Assembly (NCBI GenBank): GCA_040954595.2
Contig: CM082588.2
Coordinates: 7,068,001-7,132,000, forward strand
Length of the DNA: 64,000 bases
Source of the DNA: Balanoglossus misakiensis
Lineage: Eukaryota; Hemichordata
Direction: 5' to 3'
The notes below the pieces were generated by a model that was not told where the DNA came from, made no database searches, and saw nothing but the letters and a program-made list of their open reading frames with translations. Below, one piece after another: positions 47,101 through 59,354 of this stretch. Position 1 is the first letter of the stretch. Every line of letters begins with the position of its first letter. A program made the translations under genes and the position numbers.

Positions 47101-50100
47101 CAGCATAATCATTGTTTGCTTGGTACTATCATTTTAGTCATCAATTGGACTTAAATATATTTAGGGCCCAAGCGCATACCAGCGCTTGGGCCCTATTGGT
47201 TTCGTTGGGGTTTTTCTTTCTTTCTTTCTTTCTTTCTTTATTCTTGTGTCAATTCTTTGTCGCTCTAGATCTCAGACACCGCTGCAGGTACACTTCTCAA
47301 ACTTTCTACAGTGGTCAAGGTCAATGAGTAGTCGTGCATTGAACCCATGAATTTTTAATTAGTCACGTGACCTGGCGGCCATATTGGATTTTCTGAAAAA
47401 ATGCAAATCTCAGATCTCAGAAACTACAAGTCAGATCGACTTCAAATTTGGTGTGCAGGTAGATGACATTCTGCCCATCATTTTTGTAATTGGAAATTAT
47501 GCTGTCAATGTTGCAGTTTTTTTGCTACAATTTTTTTTCTGAAATCTGGCTTAAATTTCAAAAATCTTCTTCTCCAGAACCGGTGATAACCGAGACACGG
47601 GGTTTGGGGTATGTGGTCACCTATCTGATGTCTATCAAGTTTGCGAAAATCATTGTGATTGGTCGAAGATTATGGCGGCCATATTGGATTTTCGAAAAAC
47701 CATAGTAAAACTTCAAAAATCTTCTTCTCAAGAACCGGCGATAATTGAGTCACAAGATTTCGGCAGTATGGTCACTATACTGATGTCTATCAAGTTTGCA
47801 AAGAGCATTGTGATTGGTCGAAGATTATGGCGGCCATATTGGAATTTGCGAAAAACGATTAAAAAGTAAAAATTCCCTTTCTAGCCTAAAAATTGATAGC
47901 ACAGAAATTCTTTTTATGGATATGAATCATCATATGACTACAATGTGCTATAAATATTTTGGTAATTTTGGCAATGACCTTTGACCTACTTTTGACGCAT
48001 CATTTTTCTGAATATCTTATTCCAGGCTAACCAATAGGGCTGTAAGTTTGGTTTTTGATGTATGTGGATTAGTGTGTGATCAAAATATTTTGCTACTTTT
48101 CACGACCCCTTTGACCCCTTCTGACCTCATTAATTATGTGCATAGCTAATTACAGGCGAACCAATAGACCTAGAGGTTTTGTTTTTGTTGGACAGGACCA
48201 GTATGGGGTCAAATGTTTTTACCCAAATGTTGGGTGACCTCTGGTGACCTTTGACCTACTTTCGCAAATGTCAGCATCCACAGCAGATACAGCCTTGGCG
48301 TTTGGAGGTATGGGGCCATAATGAAAAGCCAAAGTTTTGGGTCACCTGTGACACCTGCTTAACTCATTATTTATGTGCATACCTAATTCCGGGCTAACCA
48401 AAAGGGCTAGAGGTCTGGTTTTTGTTGGACATGGACCACTATGGGTCAAAATTTTCTGCCCAAATTGTGGGTGACCTCTGGGTGACCTTTGACCTACTTA
48501 ACACTATATCAGCACTAAACATAGATATAATCTTGATATTTCATGGGATAAAACACAACATCATGTTTCTACTCATTAATTATGTGCATATCTAATAATC
48601 AGATCAGATAATAGAGCTTGGGCCCGGACAATGCTGCTTGCAGCTTTAATGTTTGATTGTTTTTCCACAAGAAATTTTGCTCATTCCACACATGGTTGAA
48701 ATCAAATGGGGTGTGATACGGTTTTGAAAAGGACAAAATCACAGTCAATGGTAACACAGCAAAAATAGTTAAACCAGACACCAAAGGGACCCAAAAAATA
48801 TCGCTGGATTACAACTGAGAAAGACATTCTTTGAAGACAGGCTCCAGATTATCACTGTACATGATTACATAGGAAATAAGTAGTCTGCCAAGAGCAGACA
48901 CAGTTTCAACATTGACAATGTGTTCTATTCTAATTTCACTGATTATGATGGATGTGTTTTCTCTTTCTAGAGTGGATTACTGACGATCTACTGACAACAA
49001 TACAGAAGAGACCCGACTTGATCCAGAAATTATCTGATCCAAGGTTCAGCCAGGCTCTTGCAAAGTTTCAGACAAATCCAGAGCTTGCTGCCCAGGAGTA
49101 TGCAAGCAATCCAGAAATTCAGAAGTTTTTCAGTGATTTCTCGAGTATATTAGGTCAGTCGCGTTCTTTCAATCTTGGTAATAAAATACGTTTCATAACT
49201 TTCGTTATCAGAGTCAGCAATACCAAGAGATTATATAGATCAGTCATTCTATCATTTGATTTCAGGTAAATGATATTAACATGTTTATAATTATATGCCA
49301 AAATTTCGGTATAGTTTGTGAAACAGGTAGAAATGATGTTATACTGGTATGCACACTCAAACCATTATCAGTTTAGCCCAGCACAATAAGACATCCCTGA
49401 GAATGGTCTAGTATAGCAGACAAGTCATAGCTGTCAAGGTGACCCCACAGGCTTTTACTGCACCAGCGACAGATATGTAATTCACACCAGTAAACTGTGT
49501 GGGACATTTAAGACAATTTGAGAGGAAATGGGTCATAAATTTCATCTTTCTCCATCGCAGGTGATCATTTTACCAACTTGGCCGAGAAGCAGTCACCAAC
49601 AGCGCCCCCTAGTGGCGGAGTCCATCCAGGCGGTATCAGAATGCATGAAGGCCAAGGAGCAGACATCCAAGTACACAGTGACCGACCAGAAGCCAGCGCT
49701 GAAGACATGAAACAAATGCAAGAAATCCTCAGTAGACCCGGCATCCAGGAAATCATACAAGATCCGAAGATACAGAGTTTGATGGAGCTGCTTAGATCAA
49801 ACCCTGATGATGCACAAAGGTAAACTGTTGTTTTTGTTGAACATTGTACGTGCATGTACGAGACTTGCCAGCCAAACTTTGCCTCCAGATTGGTCTTCAT
49901 TATGTAGTATAATATATAATGTAGTATAATACATGTGGTTGCGTAGGATTTCAACCAACCAGCAGACTGAACAGATTTATACAATGTACAATACATCAAT
50001 TTAGAATTTTTTTTTTTTCCTGTTGAACAGAATAATACAGAGAGCTGATCCTGAAATGAAACGGAAGGTTCAGACGTTGGTTGATGCGGGACTTTTGGCA

Positions 50101-50112
50101 TTTGCATCATGA
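41109..50112 (+). CDS. STI1-module protein (unnamed, chaperone-associated type)
   Basis: Six coding exons (41109-41127, 46334-46533, 46820-47045, 48971-49153, 49561-49819, 50031-50112) give 322 residues. N-terminus MADDADEIPPLEDMTEVLQQ is acidic; a Ser/Lys-rich linker holds YGGMKKGFLFG and KPKPKK. Residues ~150-210 (IQKLSDPRFSQALAKFQTNP, NPEIQKFFSDFSSILG) and ~265-322 (MQEILSRPGIQEIIQDPKIQ, ADPEMKRKVQTLVDAG) have the DP-repeat helical pattern of STI1 modules in Hop, Hip and ubiquilin. There are no TPR or ubiquitin-like domains, so it is neither of these. Likely a client- or Hsp70-handling co-chaperone; I cannot name the orthologue. Intron 1 is 5.2 kb, almost entirely transposons. A polyadenylation signal lies at 50409. 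Confidence 0.8.
41140..44030. mobile_element. 2.9-kb inverted-repeat transposon with subterminal minisatellites
   Basis: The ends are TATGGAAAGCCACAGCTGTC and its complement, flanked by the 6-bp duplication GAAAAC (41134-41139 and 44031-44036). Each ~600-bp arm contains a 21-bp minisatellite of the form TACATCATTATACGNTGNNC (41165-41625, and reversed 43440-43995), then GGCAATTCCGTCAAAGAGG-like sequence before the interior (about 41730-43340). The 21-bp period produces long open frames on several frames (YIIIRCA-type repeats), which are artefacts. No transposase frame was found. Confidence 0.88.
41725..42985. repeat. ~1.3-kb dispersed repeat inside the 2.9-kb element
   Basis: Shares order and sequence with 47160-48655: GCTGCAGGTACACTTCTCAA, AATTAGTCACGTGACCTGGC, AGATCTCAGAAACTACAAGT, ATGGCGGCCATATTGGATTT, then several TGACCTTTGACC-type motifs and a terminal TGCTGCTTGCAGCTTTAAT. 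Confidence 0.8.
44052..45747. mobile_element. 1.70-kb giant palindromic transposon, copy 2
   Basis: Nearly identical to the element at 25853-27550, with the same TATGGGGTGCC ends and its own 6-bp duplication TGCACA (44046-44051 and 45748-45753). Its central loop is reversed relative to copy 1, meaning the insertion is in the opposite orientation. It begins 21 bases beyond the end of the 2.9-kb element, in the same intron. Confidence 0.92.
47160..48655. repeat. ~1.5-kb dispersed repeat with GGGCCCAAGCG ends
   Basis: It opens with the hairpin GGGCCCAAGCGC...GCGCTTGGGCCC, ends AGCTTGGGCCCGG...GCAGCTTTAATG, and carries three internal copies of GGTCGAAGATTATGGCGGCC-like sequence. It lies in intron 3 of the STI1-module gene and matches 41725-42985. 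Confidence 0.8.
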
Positions 50113-51148
50113 CGAGCATCAGTGAATAATGATTATATGGCACCCAGTGTAAGCTTCATGACTTTGAATTGAACATTCCTGTATACAGCAATCTGAGCTG
50201 TATTTCTACAAATCACACTGACAATAGCTAACAGCTTTGCAGTGACTAGTAGTGGTGAATGAATTAGCCACTGTTAGATGTAATAATCTTTTATACTAAT
50301 AGCAGACAACACAAAATTTCAACAATCAAATATGACTTTTGCTATGCTGTGTACTATACATGTTTGTATCTATGTATATATTTGTAAGAAATTTTTACAG
50401 GATTCATAAATAAACACTCAAACAGACATAAAATAACATTTTGCTAAGTGTATTATTTACATAAGCACGAATGTACAACTTCAAGTGGGTTATAATGGTT
50501 GATACAAGTCTGTTGTAACTCAATAAATTAGATTACGTCAGACTTCTGTGGATGCAATGACTGATGACAAACAGGGCCAAAGAAAAACATTTCATGGATT
50601 AAACTTCAAAGGAGAGAACCATGCTGTTTTGAACATATGGTGACTGAACAACATTATGAAATGATCAAATGGTAAAAGTTGTTACATTTAGATCATCAAA
50701 TACACTGAATACAACCCAATGCTGATACAAGTTACAAGTTGAGTAACTGCTGCAAAACTACACGTGCATACTCTTGCTATCCTCGAATTTCTCATTTCAA
50801 GTCAACAACTCTAGATATCTGCGAGTTCTGACACACTTGTGGAACAACATTTGAATTAAACCTAGTTGCAGAGGGTTGGAATTCTAGTCTTATGCTGAAA
50901 GAAGCATGAATTCTGTACACACTGTGCTGACTGCGAAATTTAAGGGGTAGGATGAACACTGGAATCTTGTAAATTGGTAACTTTTATTTCTATATTTTGG
51001 TCGGTATATTATATCGGAGAATAATTGTAATGATTAAGTATAGACTGCCAGCCATAAACATTGAGAGTTTTTCAAATTCATAACAAAAATACAAAACACT
51101 TGAAATTTGGGACATTTTGTAAAGTATCTTCTGGTAAATTATCTGCAG

Positions 51149-54100
51149 TTACTCTGGCAACAAGTCCTCTCCCAGTTCTTCATCAGCGAATTCATCTTCA
51201 GCTTTGTCTCGAGATCTTGCTGCTGTCTTTGGTCGCTCAATGCTGGGTCCAAGTGGATCAACATAGGATGCATCTAAAAAAACAAAAAGTGAATAATCTG
51301 AGTTCAAAGTATCTTAAAACCACCATGATTACATCTGATATCAAGTTTCTTATCATTGTCATAATCAGTGTGCCCATATGACGGGTCACTGACTCAACAA
51401 ACTCACTGGTGACTCAAGAAAGCTATCAACACTTCATGCAGAGGTACTGGGCTGACTCAGAGAAATTTTTAGAAATCCTTAAATTGACTCACAGCTTTTA
51501 AAAATTATGTTTGTTAGAGGGTACACTGGTCATCATGTTTTAATACGAAAAAGTGATGTGATTCAGATGTGATTTTCTGAATGGAGTCCATCAGATGAGA
51601 GAAAGTCAGATTGATTCTTACCAACTTCCTGGGGTTCATCTGCTTCATACGGATCATCGTTTTCCGGGAGACCTCTTCTGCGACCGCTTGTGGAGCGACT
51701 CCCCCTGGCACTGGATCGACTGCCCCCACTACCTCCACTTCCCGTACGACCTGAATCTAGACGCAAAAACACAAAATTCAAGGTGCAGTAGAAACGATGC
51801 TCACAAAAACAGTTTTCAGGATTTTTAAATTTACCACTTTCATAAGGGAAATTGACATTGTAGTTTGAAACTGTTTCAATAGCCTGTCTCAAATCTGAAT
51901 CTCAAAATACAATACATCACAAAACACAAAGCTTTAGGATGACAAAACTAAAAAGCCGAAGCTGGCTTATTTTCATTACAGCAGCATAAACTATGAAATG
52001 GCAACTGTATATTATGGATGTACTTTATCAAGAAGTTTTCTTCGTCTGTGGATGGGATGGCATGAATTTTAGTTTTAACTGAGCATTTTAGTTTCACCGA
52101 GCTTTGTCAGTGAAGGTTAATGTTAACGTCAATATTTATACAAAGCAAAACAAAAACAAAAAACAAAACAAAAAACACAGAACAAGGATGGAGTTTGTGA
52201 GATAGTTAGTATGAAGCACTGCACACATACCACTACCTGCGCTACCCCCACGAGGTCCCCGTCCACTTCCACGCCGAGTTCCACTTGTAACCCTCTGCGA
52301 ATAAATAAATAAATAAATAAATTAGTTAATTAATTAATAAATTATGATTATACCTTTTGCCAATAAAAGGAGAGTATCTGTTATATGTATCAAAATGATA
52401 ACTGATTTCTGGAGATAAGGTCAAGGTATAAGTAAATAAATTTTCGCATAGTGTGTGCTGGCCTTAACCCCTTCACTACCATGGTTTGGTCCAAATCTAT
52501 TGGTTTCTATGGTAGAATTGGACCTTTATATAGGGAATTGGGGAGTATTAATTAAAGGGTGTGAACAGTGAAGGCTGTTAATGGCCAGCAGATACGCTTT
52601 CAAATCAAGACCACAAGCAAATAAAGAACAAAAAAAAATGTTTGTTTTTTCACTGTAAAAACATTAATTCTGACAAGAATCCAATTTCTTTTGTTTTGAT
52701 GTTTGGGACACATGAGTTTTTATACAAAAGAAACAATGACTTGTAATTCAGAAACCATCAATTTGTAATGTAGCGAGCGTGAGACATTGATTACTTGTAT
52801 TCCACAGTTAAGTTTATTCTGATAAAACATTTATCACAGAGTATTCCGTACCTGTTCTCTTTGTTCCTTTGCCTTCTCCGCTTTCTTCAATTTGGTCGCA
52901 TACTCCTGTACTTCCTTCAGACCCATGTCAGTACATAGACGCACCAAGAATTTCAAACCTGCAAGAAACATGTCACGATTAATTAACCCTAACGCTGCCA
53001 AGTCAATTAAAACTGGTTTGATTTCCAGGGTGCCTAGAATCCTGGCTCCCAGGCCCGTTAGGCTGCCAAGTGTGTGTGTGACATCAAACTCACAAAGTGA
53101 GATATGCATGTATTCACTATTTTCTATACATTTTCAAAAGCCATCCAAGTCAATTCAAATTCTTCGGATAAATGTATCTCAGTATCATCAGAAACTGTCA
53201 ACATATCATGATCGCACATAGGCCCAAAACAATCAATACAATGCACTATACTTACACTCAATGTTGTCTGGAAATTTCTTGTGTATAGATTTGTATGTCT
53301 CTAATGCCTGCTGGTAGTTACCTGTCAAGATAAAAATAAAATATGATCTCTGTATAAAAAGGTGACATTTGTCAACAATGTACATAATTACCTAAGGATC
53401 TTGAAATACATTTGAATATAACACTATAAAATTATCACATCAGTAATTCGAGTTGAGAATGACTCTGAATGAAGCAAACGATTTCTAGAAATAAATCAAA
53501 CCAAGTCTGGTGAAAAGATCACAAGCAAACAACCACAGCACATCTCGTAATGAGACTTACCACTACGTCGATGACAGCTAGCTATCATCAGTTGCCATTT
53601 GACTTGGTTCGGTTGGATCACCGCGGCTCTCTCAAAATAATGAATGGCTTTCTCACAGAACTGGGAATCGATGTAATAGGCTCCCAGCCATTCAATAATC
53701 TCAATGTTGGACGGAAAATATCTGTAAGACTGGAAAAAAAGACAGAGTCTTGTCATGTATAATGCTAGCAATGGTGGTTGTGTGGTTGGTTTCTCTGCAC
53801 TGTGTGTATGTCAGTTATGTACATAGCAATTCACATAGATTTTCTAAACACTCCCATAAAATGTCTTCGTAATATTAACATTCAGTGAAATGAATGCCAG
53901 TGACTGCTGTCACAACAAGGCAAGTCTGTCCACTGGTTCCATTTTCGTGGTTACAAAGACCATCAAATTACTAAGAGGCTCAAATTTGGCCCCTCATGGT
54001 AATTTTGTTACAATTCACCCTATCAAGTATACATATCCAAGGGCCTTCTAAATCTAAATCTGCTCATGACAACAAAATTACACTTTTTGGAATTTTGAAT

Positions 54101-57100
54101 GCACCTCAGATAATCTGTCGCTCCAAAAATATCACATAGTGAATTCTATCAATCACCATCAAGGTCTCAAATTTAAGCTCAGAACCACTAACATCTTATG
54201 GACTATCTTAGTGGGTAATGAACTCAGATGTGAATTACAGATTTGACACCATATGACTTTTTATAATATACCTCAAACTAATACTGTGTTGTGATTCGCC
54301 AGAATCTGTCACATGATAGGAAAATAGAATTGACTGTGAATCCCTAGGGAAATAGCAGAAAAAATATAAACCGGTCACGTGACCACGGTTACTAGAAGAA
54401 GACGGTTAGGAAACTCTATTGTTCGGAAGGTGTGAACGAGGTGTTAGCTAGGAGAGTACATGTCCAAACCGCTATGTGGGGTTGTATTGGGGAACGTGTT
54501 AATTTTTGAACCCCTTCATCTGCCCTTTTTCGTCAGAGTACAGCGCCACTTTTTTTTTGTACAAGTTCCATATAGGCTTATGGAGTGCACGGTCATAGTC
54601 TGTTGGGCTTGCGACACTCTACCATTGTTTCTTGGGTGGTTAACTAAAAGTCCGGACTCAAATAGCGTCGAATTTTGAACCCCTAGAATTCAACCCTGAT
54701 GGTCGCATTTCTGTTTTTTAAAAATATATTTAGATATTTTACACCTTTTTGTATTGCATGGGCTATTTCGTTTATTCCAATTGGAATATTTCGTTGAGAT
54801 TGCATACCCATTTCGATACAGTCGTTAACATTATCGATATAGCCTTTGGCGGCCATCTTGTTTGTTTTGGTTCGCATCGAATCTCTAGGGCACAGTCAAG
54901 ACAAAGAATGTATGGCTTCATCATGTCCTTGAAAGTTCAAAATTGTCATAAATGTGCTGTGACTTTATAAATTATCCACTCTCTGTTCTGTTTTCCTCAA
55001 ATCTGGTGGTATACGTACTGTGCGTGCAAGCAATTCCGTAAACATGAGTATGGTTTGCTTTGGATTGTAGGGGTAATGACGTCATTTTGACCGAGCGGTC
55101 AGTTATTCTGTCTGTTTATTCGTATGGCCAGGCTCGTTAGCACCTGATATCTTTCGTTTACACTAAGTGTTTACCGAGGCGAGCATCTAACAATGGAGAA
55201 AAAATAGTTTCCTAACCGTCTTCTTCTAGTAACCGTGACGTGACTGATAGCATGAGGTTTATTATAAAACACCTATAGCCTGGCCTATATTCGGGCCATA
55301 GCAGCTGTTTTTACCCCCTCGTAACTCACAGCCTGCGGCCTCGGGAAATAGCATATGATTCTGGTAACTCACAGCCCCTCGGGTGTAATAAACGGCTGCT
55401 ATGGCCCTCATGGCTAGGCAATAGGTGTTCAATATGACCAAGACTTACTTCGTAATGATACTGGAAGGCCTGCGACTTGTCCCCCTCGCTATCGTACAAT
55501 TCCCCGAGTCTGGACAAGATTCCCGGATCAGTGGTCACCACGCCAATCAACTGTAAGTACCACTCAGAGGCCTGGCTGGTATCCTCCATCATCTCGTAGC
55601 AATTGGCTATTTGGTAGAGGACTTGGGGGCTGTTGCGCAGAATGGCGTGGAGTTTCAAGAAGCAGTCCAACGTGTCTTCAAACATTCCCATTTTCTTGAA
55701 CGTCAGTCCTGCACATTTCACAGAAAATGTAAAAGTTACACAATCGTTTTCCTCAAGAGAAAAATCATAGTAATTATCATCTACTATTTAAGTATAAAAT
55801 GTAGTCCATTCTCACATAATCATTGTTAAAGTCATTTCACCCTGTCACCCCCAGTTCCCTCTATAGATGCCCAACTCTGCCATAGAAAACAATGGATTTG
55901 GACCAAACCATGGTAGTGAAAGGGTAAATATGCATTATAACATGAGGGTCCATGCAGCCCAAATCTAAACTGTGCTCTCACTCACCTAAGTTGTACAAGG
56001 CTTCCGTGCACGACGAGTCTGTCCTGTAGGCTTCTTGATAGAACTCCCTAGCCTTCTCGTAATCTCCCTGTATATACAGACAGTTGCCCTTGTTGACCAT
56101 GCCTGTAAAAGCAGACACCAGAAACAGTGCAAATTTAACCACTGTTACCATGAAAAATCAAAGTACATGTATAGCCAATCACAGATTTTCAGAAGGCCAT
56201 TCAAAGACTTTGTCATGTCCCTTTTGACCTTATACATGTATAGGCATATGTAAATTAGAGGTGACAGCATGTTTTCCAGGTATATATGGTTTTACCCCCC
56301 AAAATTGACTTTTTTATATGTTATTAAGGAGATATAATACTACAGAAAACCGTTGAGAATTGTGAGTCTTTTATAGATTCTACAAAAGCTATGGAGAAAT
56401 GGATGACTTTATAGGATGAAATAAAAAAAATTTTGTTGAAAAAAAAAAAGTTGAGAAACCTAGTGTTGCAATTTCTGGGGGGTAAGGTCCTTATGATTTC
56501 ATAAGTGCAGCCGACTAGTTTTTCATGGTCATTCCAGCACGAATAGTTCCAGAAGCATGAAAACAATAAACACAGACCAACTTACCACAGGGATTATATC
56601 TATCAGCTTGCATGGCCATCTCAGCATACTTATCAGCCAACTGATAATCGTTTTGAAGGAAATACAGGAATGATAAATTAGTAGCCGCAGCACTGGCACA
56701 CTTGGATTCCTTCTTCTCAAATCCTTTCAGAGTCTCAATTGCCTGAAAGGAATCACAAAAAGGGGTCACACATCCTGGCATTTAAGGTCATACATCCTGG
56801 TTATGTCACACCAAACATGTTGTGATCTCAGCCAACAAATAACAGATTCTGAAATATAGCCAAATCTATACAAGGTGTAGATAATAGCCTGTCATAATTC
56901 AAAATGCAGTCTACACACAGCATGTGAATAGGCTACAGCAATAATATTTCTGAACCCAACAGAAACAAATGTATATTATTATTAATTAGCAAATTTTATG
57001 TGCTTTGAGCGACTCTTAGTTCCTCTTGCCCGCCTGTTACAACACATATCTACATCTGATCACTGTCTGTATACAGCAAAAAGAAACTCAGAGATTTACT

Positions 57101-59290
57101 TTCAGTAAATGATCATATACAGGTGAAATGGAGATCAAGAGACTCGAATTATTAAATTACCTGTGTTATGTCTTTCTGTTTGAGATACATCACAGCTTTG
57201 TTGATTTCCAAATCATTAGCCAATTCATTGAACATGGACGCTTTCACACAGTCAACACACCTGAAAAAACAAACAATGGATCATAATCAGCTCACACAAG
57301 ATGAAAACTGTGATTCACAAAATATCAGTGATAAACGGCTGACCTGGTAGTACACATAATGGTCAGACTAAAGAGTTAATGCCTGGCAATTGGCAAAACA
57401 TTACATTTGTTAACAATGGTTGCATGTACAGGTGCGACCAGGATAACCCTAGCTCTCACATTCAAGTCAACACACAGCATTATTATAGTAGATATAAACT
57501 GACCAGTCATATCCCGTGGCAAAGGACGGTTCGATCGCTGGAGCAATGATCTTGGCAGCAGCCATCACATATCTCTCCATGTTGCTTTTTCTGTCAACAA
57601 AGAGACAATGAAAGTGGAAATCAGTAAAAAAATATTCTCTGCATTATGGCTGGAGGCTTAGTGGTAAAATATATTCAGAGTACTTAAAAATCTCGAGTTT
57701 GTGTTTTTCGATGACAAAAGTAAATGGGTCTGTCACTTACATATCCTTTTCTTTCACCCTGAGTGTGTCACTCTTGATGGCTTCTAACACCAAATTGGCA
57801 TGTTGGTCATCCTGTGAAAAATAATGTTATAAGTGATGATTTTTTTCTGGTCCTTTCCTATAGTACTACAGTGAATGAAACTTGAAAGGCAAATGTCAAA
57901 ATTTAAGCGAATTATCGTCTCAATACATTATTTCACAAATCTGGTGTTTTACTTTGTAAGTTGAAAAGAATGGTTACTGCTTGAATATGCACCATGGCAA
58001 AAAAAAAATCTGCTTCACTCTTTGCTTATAAAAATGTACATTCTGTTACAAATATATCAGCAACAATAGACAACACCAGTCATGTAAACTCTCCTAAGGA
58101 TTGCTCATGTCTTTTTCATGAAAATTCCAATTTAGAAGGTTTTGACTGACTATCAGTCCGACAGAAAGTCAACAAGCAATAATACATTACTAATACTAGT
58201 ATGCAAGTATGCACTACGTCTAAAATAGTCTGTTCCCCAACTACAAAGTGCCCAGCGCCCTCTACAGGTTGCCTTTTTTCGTTCTAAGAACACAATGCTA
58301 TGTCTACTGCAACACTGCAATATCGACAGTCACTGCCACAACTCACAGGATGTGGGAGGTACTTGTCCTCGTCATCAATATGCAGATCAACCTGCAACAA
58401 CTGTTGGAAGCTTCTCTTCATTTTGTCGCGATCGCCGATGCCAAAGAAACACAGGAGGAGATTGAAGGCCGTCTGGTAGTCGGGTTTCTCGCTCATGATG
58501 TGACTGAACGACGTGATGGCGTCGCTGTACTGACCCATCTTCACAAAGACGATGCCAATGTTCTGCATTATTTTGATTCTGTACAGAAAATAAGGAGAAA
58601 GACAGAGAAATTTATACAAAGATGTCGTATTGTGACATAGCTACATTGAAACTTTTTCGCTGTTTTCATTATTTTTGTTTTGTGTATCTTATGCAGTTTC
58701 TTGTTCAAATTCCTGAACAGGATGAAATGTCCAGCATTCAGTTTATTAACACAAACTATACGTATACAGTCAAAATTGTTATTGTGAAAAATTTGAATTT
58801 AAGGCCGGACTAGAATTCATTTATCAACAATAACAATGGCTGTTACACACATACAGACTGCGTTGACAAGTGGTGTATTAGCATGCTGTGTGGAGTAAAG
58901 AAAGAAATTGCATTTGATTCACAGAACAAAAATACTGGAAATAAAGCCAAATATAAAGCTAATGTCTCTTTAATACTAATGCAAAAAAAAAAAAATCACA
59001 GAACTTTTTATCATTTCACATCACTATCTTTGTCTCTCTTACCTCATGTCTTTGTGAGTGTTGGGAACTTGATCCAGAGCCATTCTATAAAACTTGATGG
59101 CTTTGGGATAGTTGCGTTGCTTGAAGTAAATGTTTCCCATGTTGACCTTGAGACGACCTGAAACAGACCAGATTAATCCACATTTATTTCTTTAACATTG
59201 TAATACAAACAGTTTATCTGCAGACTACAGCGATGTAACTATTAAACATCCACTGTTCTACATCTCTCTCTGTTAATTTTTTCAAGGTAT

Positions 59291-59354
<64 letters not shown>

